64,000 nucleotides of DNA, taken from assembly GCA_946800325.1 (NCBI GenBank), contig OX326956.1, positions 48,159,052 through 48,223,051 on the forward strand. Reading direction: 5' to 3'. Shown here one piece after another: positions 47,514 to 59,110 of this stretch (position 1 is the stretch's first letter; the number at the start of each line of letters is the position of its first letter). The notes beneath the pieces are model-generated. The model had not been told where the DNA came from. It made no database searches and saw nothing but the letters and a program-made list of their open reading frames with translations. Source of the DNA: Luzula sylvatica. Lineage: Eukaryota; Streptophyta; Magnoliopsida; Poales; Juncaceae. The position numbers and the translations under genes were made by a program.

Positions 47514-48807
47514 GGGCATGTTTGGGTGACCGTGTTAGAAATTACCTGAAGTAAATTAATTTTCCGCAAGTCGACTTCCCGAAAATGCACTTCAAATTTA
47601 AATGTTTGGATTCACGAAAGTGAAACTACTGGATTTACAGTTTTTTTGTTTGGATTGATGTAATTGAATTATGAATTTCAAGATTTATATCTACTAAAAT
47701 TTGCAAATAAATTTGGGCAAAATTTTATAAGAAGACACAATATGTTTCAGATTTACTACAATAGATCAAAAAGTTTGAAAATTTGAGATATGACCCTCAA
47801 GATGTAGAAATTGGTTTTTTCTTTGATATATTAACCCATATTGCATCCATATATATACCCATATTGCATCCATATATATGTATATCTAAAATCTATATTA
47901 TTTGAAAAAAAAAAACATCAAAATAAAAATCGTAATTTTTTTTATCAAATCTTAATAAATTAAAATTATAAGTATTTTATATCGAGAATAATCATATTTT
48001 TCAAAGAAAATGATTTTGACATAAAAATTATTATGTTCAAGTTTAAGTATGGATCATATTTTCATTTGATAACTAAAAGATTAATCAAACACAATAATTT
48101 AAATGAAATATATAAATATTAATTTTGTATACATCATGTTTTAATATTCTGAAATACTAGTAATGTTTTAAAATAATTTATAATATTTCTCAATATTTAT
48201 AATTTTTGCAAATATTAATTATATTTTAAAATATTTCCGTGTTTCTTTGAATTGGTAATGAGTCTAGCGTTACAGTTCATTACTAATTATTAGAAAACAC
48301 AAATATTTAAAATATAATTCATATTTATAAATATTAAGAAAATGACAAAATAATTAGAAATATTTTAAAATAATATATAAAATCAATATTTAAAATAATT
48401 TTAGTTATTTTGAGATTATGGTGATTAATTATATTCTTAAATTAACACAATGAAAATATAATTTATACTTATATTTAAATGTAATAATTTCTTGACGTAG
48501 ATTTGTGTTTATTTATTTATTTAGATTATTGTGAGCAGTGTTTATTTATTTATTCAGATTATTGTGTTTGATTAATTTTTTAAATTAACATAATGAAAAT
48601 ATAATCCCTATTTAAGGAGAGGTTATGTTGTGATGTATCTCCACTTCATGTAAATTTGAGGGGAGGTTGAGTTACATGAAAAGAGAGAGACAATGTAAGT
48701 CGACTTGCAGTAGTTTGGCAAATTACATCAAACCAAACAACAAAAAATAGATTAATGCAGTAGTTCGACTTACAATCTGACTGAGTTACTGCAAAACAAA
48801 CATGCCC
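47514..48807. mobile_element. Non-autonomous PIF/Harbinger-like element
   Basis: The terminal inverted repeats start GGGCATGTTTGGGTG at the left and complement to GGGCATGTTTGTTTTG at the right. The 3 bp duplication is TAA (47511-47513 and 48808-48810). AAGTCGACTT-like blocks recur near both ends. A TWA target site and a GG(G/C)CATGTTTGG end are typical of PIF/Harbinger. At 1,294 bp with no transposase it is non-autonomous. Confidence 0.7.
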
Positions 48808-48810
48808 TAA

Positions 48811-50180
48811 GTGTGTGGGTTATGGGATAAAATGATTCGATTTAACACATGAATATGCGTTAAATGATTAGGTGTTAAATAAGTATGTAACAAATGATTA
48901 AATGAAATTGGTTTAATATATATAAAAAGTAATTTCTTTTTTCTCATTTGTGTTATCAATAAGTGCGAGGAAATTTAGAGGAGGCATTTATAATTTTCCA
49001 AAAATGTTTTTGTGACAATCCTGAATCCATACATGACTATAATAGCCATCAATTCTTATCATATTTGTAGCACAGTCATTCAAATTGGGCCAAGCCCGGT
49101 TAAAATTATAAATATAAAATATGAACTTCTAATATTTATATTTACTTATAAAATCTAAAAATTAAAATTATAAAAATTAAAATATTTTTATTTTTTTATG
49201 CACAATCATCAAATAATAAAATATCCACAACTTTTTTATTTCCGCAACGACATGTGCCCGATTTTAAAACAATGACAGGTCGTCCCTTATTCGAAAACAA
49301 AGGTTGATGTTCTTGATGATAAAAAAACATCGTGATGGGTTTAATAACGAAGAGCCGTCATTGACGTTACTCAACGACCACAAAGCTTACATCCACATGC
49401 TTATCATGGACAGCCGGCCAAAGGGATTGATCAATATCTACATGATTTATTTAATTTTATTTTTTGCATTTTCATGGACGGTGTCTGGAGTTCGTTGATA
49501 CATGTGTTGTAGTGTTTAAACTCGAAATAATCGTGTACTTGACGGATTCTCATAGTCGAGTCAAACTCATTTGATCATTGAGTCATATTTCGAGCACATC
49601 TCTTTCCCGAGCATGACTTGACGGATTCTCTGGTCATCTTCAGTTTAGAAATTGCGTGGATCCGCCCCCCTTTTGTTGAGGGTTCGGCTCTTCAAATAGA
49701 TAAAAAATATATCACGGTACTCAAAATTGTTTCCAATACTGTGTATACTTTTAACAAAATTGAACAAGTTAAAGCCAAAAAATTTCATCTCGAAACCCTC
49801 TAAAAATTTCAAACATAGCCATCACAACTCATGATAGGGTTATTTCCATCTCGATTCAACTCTACTCTGTTGCAACTCAATTCAACTCAGTTCCGCATCT
49901 CTTTACACAAATCCAGATATTCAGATTCATATCATTTTTACTCAAATCGAAACATTTTTATCCATCGGATTGACTCGCCAGTCTATGGGGCAAGACAAAA
50001 TAAAAAGGTGAAGGGATTTAAACCATGACAGAGGGTTCTAAGAAAGAAGATAAACCAAACTCATCATCCAAAAGTACGAAATAACCGAGTACTAAAACCA
50101 AAAACAAGTGATCTCCATAACATCAATTAATCCAAAACATGCTTAAGCAACAAAATACTCAAAAAACAAATATATAGATT
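48811..50180. other. Intergenic region downstream of RPS21, no gene
   Basis: No convincing gene. ACTTGACGGATTCTC occurs twice (about 49537 and 49616), flanking TCGAGTCAAACTCATTTGAT, so a ~79 bp duplication is present. The short open frames at 49304-50028 have no motif. Confidence 0.4.
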
Positions 50181-50682
50181 CTACTGCTGTCCAACTTCAG
50201 CTTTCTTCTTTTGCCAAAGCCTGTCCAGCGCACTGTCAGCATCACCCTGTTTAACAAATTCAAATTTCAACAATATTAGCTTGATTTGTTATATCAAAGT
50301 TTTAATGGTGGGTTATTCGAGCAAGAAACTATAAAAAGGGTACCTGAGAACGAATGGAACCAGAAAGAGCGAAGGTGGAGAACTGGCCGGTGTATACACC
50401 ACTCTCATCCACATGACCTATGTTGATCTGAACTGAAGCATGATCCTTGGCTGTGATCAGCCTGTTGGTCTCGGAGCTGTATGATCACAAAATCAGTATC
50501 AAATAATTAGATAGTAATTCGATAAACGTTCGACTAAAGCTTTGATTCGACCATATAGTATGAAATCAAGAGTTGGGAATGCGTAACAAGTGTTTGTTGT
50601 AATGTCTAAGAGAGATAAGGAGATAAACATACCATTTCCTTGGGACGTAGAGATCCACAGTTTGTCCTTCTTCGTTCTGCAT
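50181..50682 (-). CDS. RPS21: 40S ribosomal protein S21 (eS21)
   Basis: eS21 is a small subunit protein of the cytosolic ribosome. Coding exons 50682-50633, 50476-50344 and 50246-50181 join to 82 aa, exactly the usual plant length. The product starts MQNEEGQ, carries LYVPRKCS and [14 protein letters not shown] near the N-terminus, NIGHVD and [12 protein letters not shown] in the middle, and ends [17 protein letters not shown]. All are family hallmarks. A 5'-UTR intron is likely (donor near 50957, acceptor near 50732). The promoter has ribosomal-protein-type motifs and is shared head-to-head with the BADC gene. It was absent from the long open frames because every exon is short. Confidence 0.95.
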
Positions 50683-51010
50683 GTTGTCAAATTGGTTTTG
50701 ATTCGGAAAAACTAGAATTGAATGAATTTCCTGAAATCAGATAAAAAAAACTAGTTATAAATCTGGAAAAATCAACACAAATATAAAATTAGATTATCTA
50801 AGAACACTTGTAGATAAAGGATTTACAATAACAAATTTAAGCGAGCGGGAACAAGATCGGGATAAGAAACACAAATGCAAGATAGATAATAAAAAATCGA
50901 TGAGAATTTCGTGCAAAACAAACAAATTTCTGATAGGATTTTGAGAAATAACATACCCAGAATTTCCTTCGCAATGCGGCGGCTAGAAAGAAGGGAGAAA
51001 TGAAAGAGCG

Positions 51011-51113
51011 CTATTTATGGACTTGAGCTTAAAAAACCCTAGAGACACGTCATTCGACTCTTACCGGTCGGTTCGGATCGGGTTTAATTAGGCCCAAACC
51101 CATAAAGGGCCCA
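51011..51113 (-). promoter_or_regulatory. RPS21 promoter: TATA, telo-box and two site II motifs
   Basis: On the minus strand: ATAAATAG at 51011-51018; a telo-box (AAACCCTA on the plus strand) at 51034-51041; and two GGCCCA motifs followed by AAA, site II/UP1 type, at 51091-51096 and 51108-51113. Telo-box plus site II elements are the known signature of plant ribosomal-protein promoters. The adjoining leader (about 50958-51000) is pyrimidine-rich on the gene's strand. Confidence 0.75.
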
Positions 51114-51294
51114 AATGAGCGGAGAAACCAATGCTTAATAAACATGTATTTTTTTCATATAGATCCCTGTATTTTATCCATTTATAATGTGTCAATAAGT
51201 TTTTTCTGTACTGTTGACTAACGAGTATATGAAATAATTAGTGTAATTAAAAGAAAAATAGGGCGTGTTTTGAAAAAAGGAAGAACTATAGATG

Positions 51295-51342
51295 AGTACG
51301 GGCGGATATTACGGAGCTATAGTACGGGCGGATATTACAGAG
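51295..51342. repeat. Direct duplication of 22 bp in the shared promoter
   Basis: AGTACGGGCGGATATTAC followed by (G/A)GAG occurs at 51295-51316 and 51321-51342. It lies about 100-150 bp before the BADC start, where the 5' untranslated region or promoter is expected. Confidence 0.7.
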
Positions 51343-51442
51343 AGCTCCTGAACTCTGAAGGCTGAATTGGACTAGACTGGAGACTACCATTACGACATAG
51401 CTATTGCAAGAAGGAAGCTGCTAGTACCAGTAAGCATCTCTA

Positions 51443-53047
51443 ATGGACACCGCGGCGATCGCCCGTCCCTTTCACGGTAAGACTCTTCTCTCCGTTGAAT
51501 GCCGGTAATTTCCACTACGGACTGATAATCTGGGGAGACACATCTGCTGTTTTTTGTTTAGAATGGAGAGAATTTGAGCTTTGTTTGCTTGATCTTCTTT
51601 TTTAATTATCTGATCTCGTTAATCCTTGTTTCAATTTCGTAATTTCAGCATTGATTTGGTTCCAATTAGTTAAATTTTGTCGTAATTGTTCACAATTTTT
51701 TCTGTCCTTTACGATTTTTTTACTTCACAGGCACCATGTGGGCAGCAAAAAGTTCTGGTTGCATCTCAAAGAAGCTCGTTTCACTACAAAACTCGAGAAA
51801 TCCGAGCAAAATGACTCAACTCACCACACTGGCATTGAGCAGGAAGGATTCATTTCTACCTTGCATCAAGGCAACCGATGCTTCGTCAGTATTAACTGCT
51901 GAGGGTTAGTGATTTCAAAACTTCACTGAACTTCGACCCAAATCCTCCACTTATTGTTTATTTTTAGTTTGATTATAATAATTTGTATTCCATTTTTATT
52001 TTATTCTTATGTTACAGGTGTTGTTAGTGAGAAAAAAATTGCTACGCCAAAATCTACATTCCCTACTGGTATAGAGGTCAGATCTTTTTCCTTAAATCTC
52101 ATTTTCTTTAGATATTTATGTTCCTAATTATGATTAACCAATCTTTTATTTCGATTATGTAGACTATGTTAAGGGATATATGTGAAGAAACCAGCGTTGC
52201 AGAGGTTAAGCTCAAGGTAATTTCAAAACTAAAACTTCATTTAGATAAACACTAATGATTCTTTGCTTTATTAACAGTGATTTATTTTATGATTTCAGGT
52301 AGGGAAGTTTGAGATGCACATGAAAAGAAACATCGAATCATCTCCAGTATCATCCCCTCCAGTTCACTCTCCAGTCCATTCCGAGCCCGAATCCTCACCA
52401 CCAGCCGCAACTTACGAGGCAGCCGACGAACTGGAGGCGTCCCTTAACTCCCCAAACGGAGAACGCAATCACTTTGAAAACTCCTCGGAGAAGGAAGTGA
52501 AGCTTGCTTTCGTTCAGGGTTACGGGGCCAATACTCATCAAGTCGTTTCCGCCCCCGCAGTATGTATTTTTAAACAACAAATATATTATATATCTTCCAA
52601 TTTTCAGATTTTCAAATTTTTGAAATTAAATATTTTGTTTTTAGGTCGGAGTGTTTTTGCGGTCGAGAATTGTGAAAGGCAAAAAGAGGCCTCCAGTTTG
52701 CAAAGAAGGTACCATTATAAAGGAAGGCCAACTAATTGGGTTCATAACCCAATTTTCAAATGATCTTCCTGTCAGAGTAAGTTTCTTTTTATAAACCTAA
52801 ATTTTGTATTTATTTTTTTTAATTTAACCCTAATTTTATTTATTTTGTTTTGTTGTGAAGTCTACTGTGGCTGGTGAAGTAATAAGGTTCCTGTATAACG
52901 ACGAAGGTATTAATCATTATGCAATTATATCCATACAAAATTGATAATAATGAAAACATTTGTTTGTTTATTGCAGAGCCTGTTGGATATGGGGATCCGC
53001 TTGTTGCGATTTTGCCTTCGTTCCATGGAACTGAGATTGGATTGTGA
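51443..53047 (+). CDS. Biotin/lipoyl attachment domain-containing (BADC) protein, plastid
   Basis: BADC proteins resemble the biotin carrier of plastid acetyl-CoA carboxylase but cannot be biotinylated; they replace it in the complex and restrain fatty acid synthesis. Coding exons: 51443-51476, 51731-51904, 52018-52076, 52163-52216, 52299-52559, 52645-52776, 52861-52906, 52977-53047, giving 276 aa with consistent phases. The N-terminus (about residues 1-75) is rich in Ser, Lys and Thr, like a transit peptide. VAEVKLKVGKFEMHMKRNI and a Pro/Ser-rich linker follow. The C-terminal biotinyl-like fold (about 190-272) has CKEGTIIKEGQ and YGDPLVAILPS. In the hairpin where a carrier has AMK the sequence is ITQFSNDLPV, with no acceptor lysine. 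The gene is divergent from RPS21. Confidence 0.88.
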
Positions 53048-53408
53048 AATGAATGAGGAAATAAGCTTTTCGAGCATATGTTCTATTTATTTGCATCGTG
53101 TTTGTTTCGATCTGCGAGGACTATGTTGTTGTGTTTTCCCCTTTCGAGGAATTTTAGATATTTAAAAATGAGAATATTGGTTGGTTTCTTTTCAGGAACT
53201 TTGGTATTTAAAATAAGATATATCCTCTCCTCCTCTCTCATCTCTTTATTCCATAGTTTAAAGTGAATTTTCTAGTCACGTTGACATGGATGGCTTGTGA
53301 TTCTCCCGATCAAGCAATGATCAATCATGATTCGAAAACATAATCAATTAAAAATTAAACGAACTTATTGAAGGCTCATTACACTCATGAAATAGAAATG
53401 GCAACGAA
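53048..53408. other. 3' untranslated and intergenic DNA after BADC
   Basis: T-rich sequence expected to hold the 3' UTR and polyadenylation site. The two open frames here overlap the end of the BADC gene in other frames and are not genes. Confidence 0.4.
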
Positions 53409-53495
53409 TCTTATAGGTTTGACAATAAGAACGAGGCATCTTGCTCGATGTGCACAATAATTGGTCACACTTCTAGAAAATGCCTCTGTCGCTAA
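53409..53495 (+). pseudogene. CCHC zinc-knuckle remnant, MULE/FAR1-like
   Basis: The frame RFDNKNEASCSMCTIIGH continuing TSRKCLCR and a stop fits CX2CX4HX4C exactly. In plants such a knuckle after a short linker occurs at the end of MULE transposases and in related FAR1-type proteins; retroelement gag is an alternative. The surroundings are degenerate, so this is at most a relic. Confidence 0.35.
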
Positions 53496-54247
53496 TGTTT
53501 GAGTTGTCGCTTGTTTGTCATGTCTTTTCACCAAGCATATATAATAAAATAGTGAAAGGGTCGGGTCCTATCTTTTGGTCGATGTGTGCCTAAAGTAGTG
53601 TACTCTTCCTCGGAATGCTGGTAGTTCCTCGGTGGGCTAGGATGAAGATGTTTCTGCTCGAAACGTGTCGTAGTTGACTGCTACCAAGGCCTGCATTTGA
53701 GATTGTTGGTATCCAACCTGGCAAGACCTGATTGCAGCTCGTGATGTTGTACGAACAAAGGTAGCAAGTCAGCGCAAATGAAGTAAAATTGAGAAAGGAA
53801 AGGCCGTGAAAGAAGATTGATCTGCCAATGGTCGAAAAGGGGTGACATTCACAACGAAACCAATGAAAATGCTCCTGAGAGTCGAGTAATCCATATTCGC
53901 TGTGTTTAGTTTCTCCTCAAGACTCAAGAGGTCGATCATCCATAGAAATGGACCTCACAAGTCTAGTCCATATAAATTGACCTCGTAAGTAAATATGTAG
54001 CTGTATGTTGTTTTATGATGCATTATTGGTAGATTTGTAGTGAAAATTAATCCTCTGGTAAAAAAAGTTTATGACTTGATATTAATTATTACCCCGGGAT
54101 TTATATTGGGTCTTATTATTGGGCCAATAAGCCTTTTACTGGATCTAAAACGAAAACACATATATGCAAGGGCATATATACAAAATGCAAAGCGCGCCTT
54201 TTCTCTCCTCGCCCGCCTCTCTCTCTCGAGCATCGGAGCAAGCAACA
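53496..54247. other. Intergenic region before RAD9
   Basis: No gene is recognised. The ~600 bp after the zinc-knuckle relic have even base composition and may be transposon remains. A TATA-like ATATATAC lies near 54174, about 70 bp before the RAD9 start. Confidence 0.35.
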
Positions 54248-56422
54248 ATGGAGCTCGCCATGAGTGGAAATGCGCTCAAGACCTTCAATCGCTGCATCAC
54301 GTGCCTCTCACGCGTCGGCTCCGAGCTCGTCTTCCAAGCCTCTCCTTCTCAGGTCTTCGTCTTCACTTCCTCACTCCCTCCTCGTTCTCTAGCTTGCATC
54401 ATCCATTTCGAAATTTTACTTATTTCCCCCTTACAAATTAATTATTTGAAATTAAAGGCCTAATTCCAGTAATAATTGGTATATTGAACTCTTCAATTTG
54501 ATTTTGCAGTTGGAATTACACACACTGAATGCGTCGAGATCCGCATACCAATCAATCTCCTTTGCTCCTTCCTTCTTCGACACGTACACCGTCTCCTCTT
54601 CCTCCTCCAACCAATCTAATTCCTCGCCGGATCCGCTACAATGCAGCGTATTAATCAAAGCTGTTGCGGCCGTTCTCAGGACGCCACCTGTCTCAGTCGA
54701 CCAGCTCTCTGTCAGCCTCCCTTCACCCGATGCCTCCAAGATACAGTTCTCTCTCCTCTGCCTCCACGGTAATCACAAATTTCAATACCCTCTATTATTT
54801 GCAATTTTAGAAGGGTATACATGTAAAATTCCACCTCTGATCGACAGGGGTGAAGAAGACGTATTGGATAACGTGCAACACGGAATCGGAGGTGCAGCAT
54901 TTATCACTTGACCGGACCCGGTTCACGAGCAGTCTCGTGGTCCGCCCACGAGACCTCGCTCGTCTACTCTCCAACTTTCAGTCTTCTCTCCATGAAATTA
55001 CCATCATAGCCACCGAGATTGCATCCGGGCCGTCCGATCTGCCAGCTGGCGATGTGGGTGGCAAGGCTGTGGAGCTCCGCAGCTACATCGACCCTGCCAA
55101 AGGTAAACCCTACAAAACCTCAAAATATCAGCCCCTAAATATTTTTATTTTATTTTGAATTGTATGGGTTGAATTGCAGAGGATAGTGATGCGAGATTGC
55201 ACACGCAATTATGGATCGACCCGGTTGAGGAATTCTTGCAATATACTCATTCTGGAGATCCCGTTGATGTTACTTTCGGTGTCAAGGAACTCAAAGTACA
55301 ATATACCTTTTTTAACATTAATATACTATTTTTGAATATCAGTATACATTTGTTTTTAGTGTTAATACATAAATCTGTTTTCGTCTGCTTGCAGGCTTTC
55401 TTAGCGTTCTGTGAAGGATGTGACGTGGATATACATCTCTTTTTCGACAAAGCTGGCGAGTAAGTTCACATTTTGGTCAAAAAATATTATTATTATATAT
55501 ATTTTTATTGCATATCCATTTAATTTATGTAGTGAAATTTACAAAAGAGCCCATGCATTATCAAAATTCCAGAAAAAAAAACATTTTTAAAGATTTGTTT
55601 TCTGAATTTATGAAAAATAGAGGGTTTTATGCAATTCGTGATAATGCAGGGCTTTTTTGAAAGTTATGCATTATATAGGTTTTTTTTTTTTTTGTAAATT
55701 TCCCAGTTATTTATCATTTTTTCTATATATGCAGGCCTATATTAATGGCACCAAAATTTGGATTTGACGATGGATCAAGTTCGGATTTCGATGCGAGTTT
55801 AGTACTCGCTACAATGCTCGTTTCACAAATCACCGATGCAAATAACATTAACAATGAGAACAATAATACGGACCACGTACCATCCCCTCGAGCGTACCAG
55901 TCAGAGCCTGGCGTACCAGAGAATACCAACGAGCATACCAAAATCTGGTCTGAACTCTCCGGTACGTACCTGTCGATAGAAAAATTAATTTTAATTTTTA
56001 ATATTATATTATTTTGTTGTAAATTTTGGTGAATCTTTGGTATAAAATAGGGAGTGGAATTAGAAATTCTCAATTAAATAGAGAAAATCAGGAGCGAGAT
56101 GGAAACCCAATTTCTACCGTGCAAAATGGCATGCAAGGGTTAAACGTCGTAAATGCCCCTCAAAGAACGCATAATTTACAACAAGGAGCGCATACTATAC
56201 CCCAAGGTTTAAGCATGAAATTATTATTTGTTTACTTGTTTTTTTATTAATTTATTAATTTATTAACGCGTTGATTAATTTCTAGTTATGGAAGTGGAAA
56301 ATAACGCTTATTCGCAACACCATCCGAGTAATTGGATCGATGATGACGACGAAGATGATGATAACGATGATTATGACGAGGACGAGTTATTTGTGCAATC
56401 TACCCCTCAAAATTATGACTAA
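54248..56422 (+). CDS. RAD9: Cell cycle checkpoint protein RAD9 (9-1-1 clamp subunit)
   Basis: RAD9 forms the 9-1-1 clamp with RAD1 and HUS1, a PCNA-like ring loaded at damaged DNA in the nucleus to signal through the ATR pathway. Coding exons: 54248-54352, 54510-54768, 54848-55102, 55180-55295, 55395-55459, 55735-55961, 56051-56206, 56286-56422, giving 439 aa with all phases agreeing. The product starts MELAMSGNALKTF and contains LHTLNASRSAYQSISF, KTYWITCNTE, SLVVRPRDLARLLSNFQSS, FGVKELKAFLAFCE and DIHLFFDKAGEP, the two PCNA-like halves (about residues 1-270). A disordered Asn/Gln-rich tail follows, then an acidic run of Asp and Glu with one FVQSTP motif just before the end. Plant RAD9 ends similarly. 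No break is seen. Confidence 0.93.
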
Positions 56423-57144
56423 TTAAGAGAAAATATTGGATTAAAAAAACATGGATTTTTTTTTAACTTATGGGTGTTTGATATGGTTTATTTTCGTTTT
56501 TTCGAAGTTGAAAATATTGAATTAGAATTTGATATTTAAAGTTTGGAAAGGTTGAAAAATAAACTAAAAAGATAATGGATTGTGGTCGTTGTACAGCTTG
56601 CAGGATAATGTCACGCAATATATGTGGGCCCTGATGATGGTGACGTGTCACCCTCTCCTTTAGAAAAAAAAAATATATTAACATCTCAAGACAATATAAT
56701 ATGTTTTTTCTGTATTTATTTAACATAAAATTGCATGTCAGTACATACATTATATTTTTCATTAAGATCACGAATAAGAGTAAAATAATGAAGAGTTCTG
56801 TTTCCCAAAATATTTATTGTTCGTATGATGAGAATCACGATCTGTGTTATATAGTCAATTTCTCTCTTGAATATATGCGCGGTTCATTAATTGATTAATT
56901 AATTAATTAAACAGCATGGATTTTGATGTATATTTTTATCATGATGTGATTTTATGTGCAAACAGAAAGATAGAAATTAAAGAAATTAAATTCATCGAAT
57001 TTATTTTCTATAAACGCGTTATATTCTACGTGGATTCAACTTTGCCACCATAATTTATATCCTGCCTTTTCATATTAGTTGAAGCTTGGAAGGATTCAAA
57101 ACGCATTTTTATATTTGGTTCAGAGTTGGTGTACCATGCAATGT
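56423..57144. other. Intergenic region after RAD9
   Basis: 3' untranslated and AT-rich intergenic DNA. TGACGTGTCA, an ACGT-type motif, lies near 56640 but has no clear gene to serve. No coding frame is supported. Confidence 0.4.
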
Positions 57145-57161
57145 GAGTTTTGTTAAGGATC

Positions 57162-59093
57162 TTTTTTTTTGAAGGAATGGCAAGCACGATACGTGCTCGG
57201 TCCAATCATTTTTCATTTAAAATAAAATAAAAGTGAAGTTACAATTCCATTATGTACAAGATTTCGTAAATAAATTTAGTAACTAAATTTTATACCCATG
57301 TTAAAGATGGGCCGATTAATCGGTATCCTAACAACTCGTGTTCCATTGATTTAGTAGACTCCGAATCGCATCGGCTATAAGGACATGCATTCTTCCTTTT
57401 CGTTGAAAGATTCGGTTGTTTCGTTCCCTCCAAATGGTCCAAATTGTTGCGCACCATGTTATGTCCCATTTTGCGGATTTTGTCTTCGTTTTCGACCGCC
57501 TTTGATTCCACCAAAATTCGCGTATCGTTAAGCCGGTGGGGTCGGCCGTAGGCTCGATGATGCGCCAAAGTTCACATGTGAACGGACAATTCAAAAATAG
57601 GTGTTGTACCGTTTCGATTTGATCCCCGCAAAGTGCACAAGTCGGATCGTGGGGCCAATTTCTTTTTGATAAGTTATCTGCCGTTAAGATTCGATTATTG
57701 AGTAGGAGCCATCCGAAAATTTGAACCTTTATGGGCGCCTTTATTTTGAAGAGCGTGTTGGTCCAAAGACATTCGACACCCGTGTATGAGATGGATGCAT
57801 ATGCCTTGGCCGTTGGATATGATAGAGCGGTTAGTGTATTGTTAAGGGGGGGTGGTGTATTTTGCGATCGTAGACCTCCTTTGATTGCGTTGTAAAGGGG
57901 GATTAGCTTTTGGAGGTCACGGATGAAGAACGAGGAGGTAGTAAGCGACATGTTTGTTAAGTCACTAATGTTGTCAATATTGTAAATGTTTCTAACGGTC
58001 GTGGACCAATGAGATTCACGATCAAATTCTATTTTAAATAGCCACTTAATCATTAAAGCTTGATTTTGACGTTGTATGTCAAGGAGCCCCATTCCTCCAT
58101 GTATTTTGGGTAAACAAATATTTTTCCAATTTGCGAGACAATGACCGCCCACTATTTTGTCCGTGCCTTTCCAAAAGAATGCTCGTAATGTTTGGTTAAT
58201 TTCCTTGATGGTGCCCTTTGGTAAGAGGAAGGTTTGCATCATAAAGTTAGGGATTGCACTTAGAACGGATTTTAATAGCGTCATACGGCCTCCCATGGTT
58301 AGGAATTTATTTTTCCAACTCATGATTTTTTGTTTTATTTTATTTAGTAACGGTTGGAAAGTTAGTTTCGAGGGTTTTTTGTAAGAGAGCGGGAGCCCTA
58401 GGTATTTAATTGGTAATGCCATCTTCGAGCAACACATGATTGAGGTAAGTGTGTCGTTGTAGTGATCGGGTATTGAGATCGGAACATATCCGCTTTTATC
58501 CCAATTTATCTCAAGGCCCGATATCTCCGAGAAAATGGAAATAGTATGCATTATAATACGAAGGTTTTGTGGGACCGCTTCGATGAACATTAGTGTATCA
58601 TCCGCATATTGTAATGTGGTAGGGGGAAATAGTAATGGGGTAGTAAGTAATGGGTTAATTCTTTTTAACATAACTTGAAGTGCATCAACTACTAGTGTAA
58701 AAAGAAGTGGTGATAATGGGTCTCCTTGTCGGAGACCCCTTTTATGAATGAAATATTCACCCCTAGTACCATTAGTGTGGACCGATGAGCTCGACGTTGT
58801 CAATAAGGATTTCGTCCATTGAATCCACCTCATCGGGAATTTTCGAGCCATTAGAATATTTTCAAGGAATAACCACGAGACATTGTCAAATGCTTTTTTG
58901 AAGTCTAGTTTTAGCATGATTGTTGGGATTTTTGTTTTGTGATACGCATTGAGCATTTCTCTTGACGTTAGGAAGAGTTCGTTAATTGTGCGTCCCTTGA
59001 TGAACGCGGCTTGGCAACGATTAATAAGTAGCGGCATGTAAGGTTGTAGTCTTTTTGCCATGATTTTTGTGATAAGTTTGATTGGTGTGGCTA
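57162..59093 (-). mobile_element. 5'-truncated L1-type LINE with 17 bp target duplication
   Basis: The insertion is bounded by identical copies of GAGTTTTGTTAAGGATC at 57145-57161 and 59094-59110. On the minus strand it starts abruptly inside the reverse transcriptase and ends in a short A run (57162-57170 on the plus strand is TTTTTTTTT), as expected for target-primed reverse transcription. The perfect duplication and nearly intact frame suggest a recent insertion. Confidence 0.92.
57328..59093 (-). pseudogene. LINE ORF2 fragment: reverse transcriptase and zf-RVT
   Basis: About 588 codons are open from the truncation point to TAA. Reverse transcriptase motifs follow in order: CQAAFIKGRTI, KLDFKKAFDNVSW, KRGLRQGDPLSPLLF and the catalytic LQYADDTLMF (YADD at 58597-58608). 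Then come YLGLPLSYKK and SWKNKFLTMGGRMTLLKSVL. The C-terminal zinc-binding domain has CALCGDQIETVQHLFLNCPF and the TIWRERNNRIFQ end. The endonuclease and the first reverse transcriptase motifs are absent, and the open frame extends a few codons into the target duplication and host DNA, so there is no genuine start. The gene cannot move on its own. Confidence 0.9.
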
Positions 59094-59110
59094 GAGTTTT
59101 GTTAAGGATC

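Noticed and set aside
54164..54739. Open frames overlapping RAD9 exons 1 and 2 in other frames and on the other strand
   Set aside because: Shadow frames of the RAD9 exons, which have matching splice phases and family motifs.
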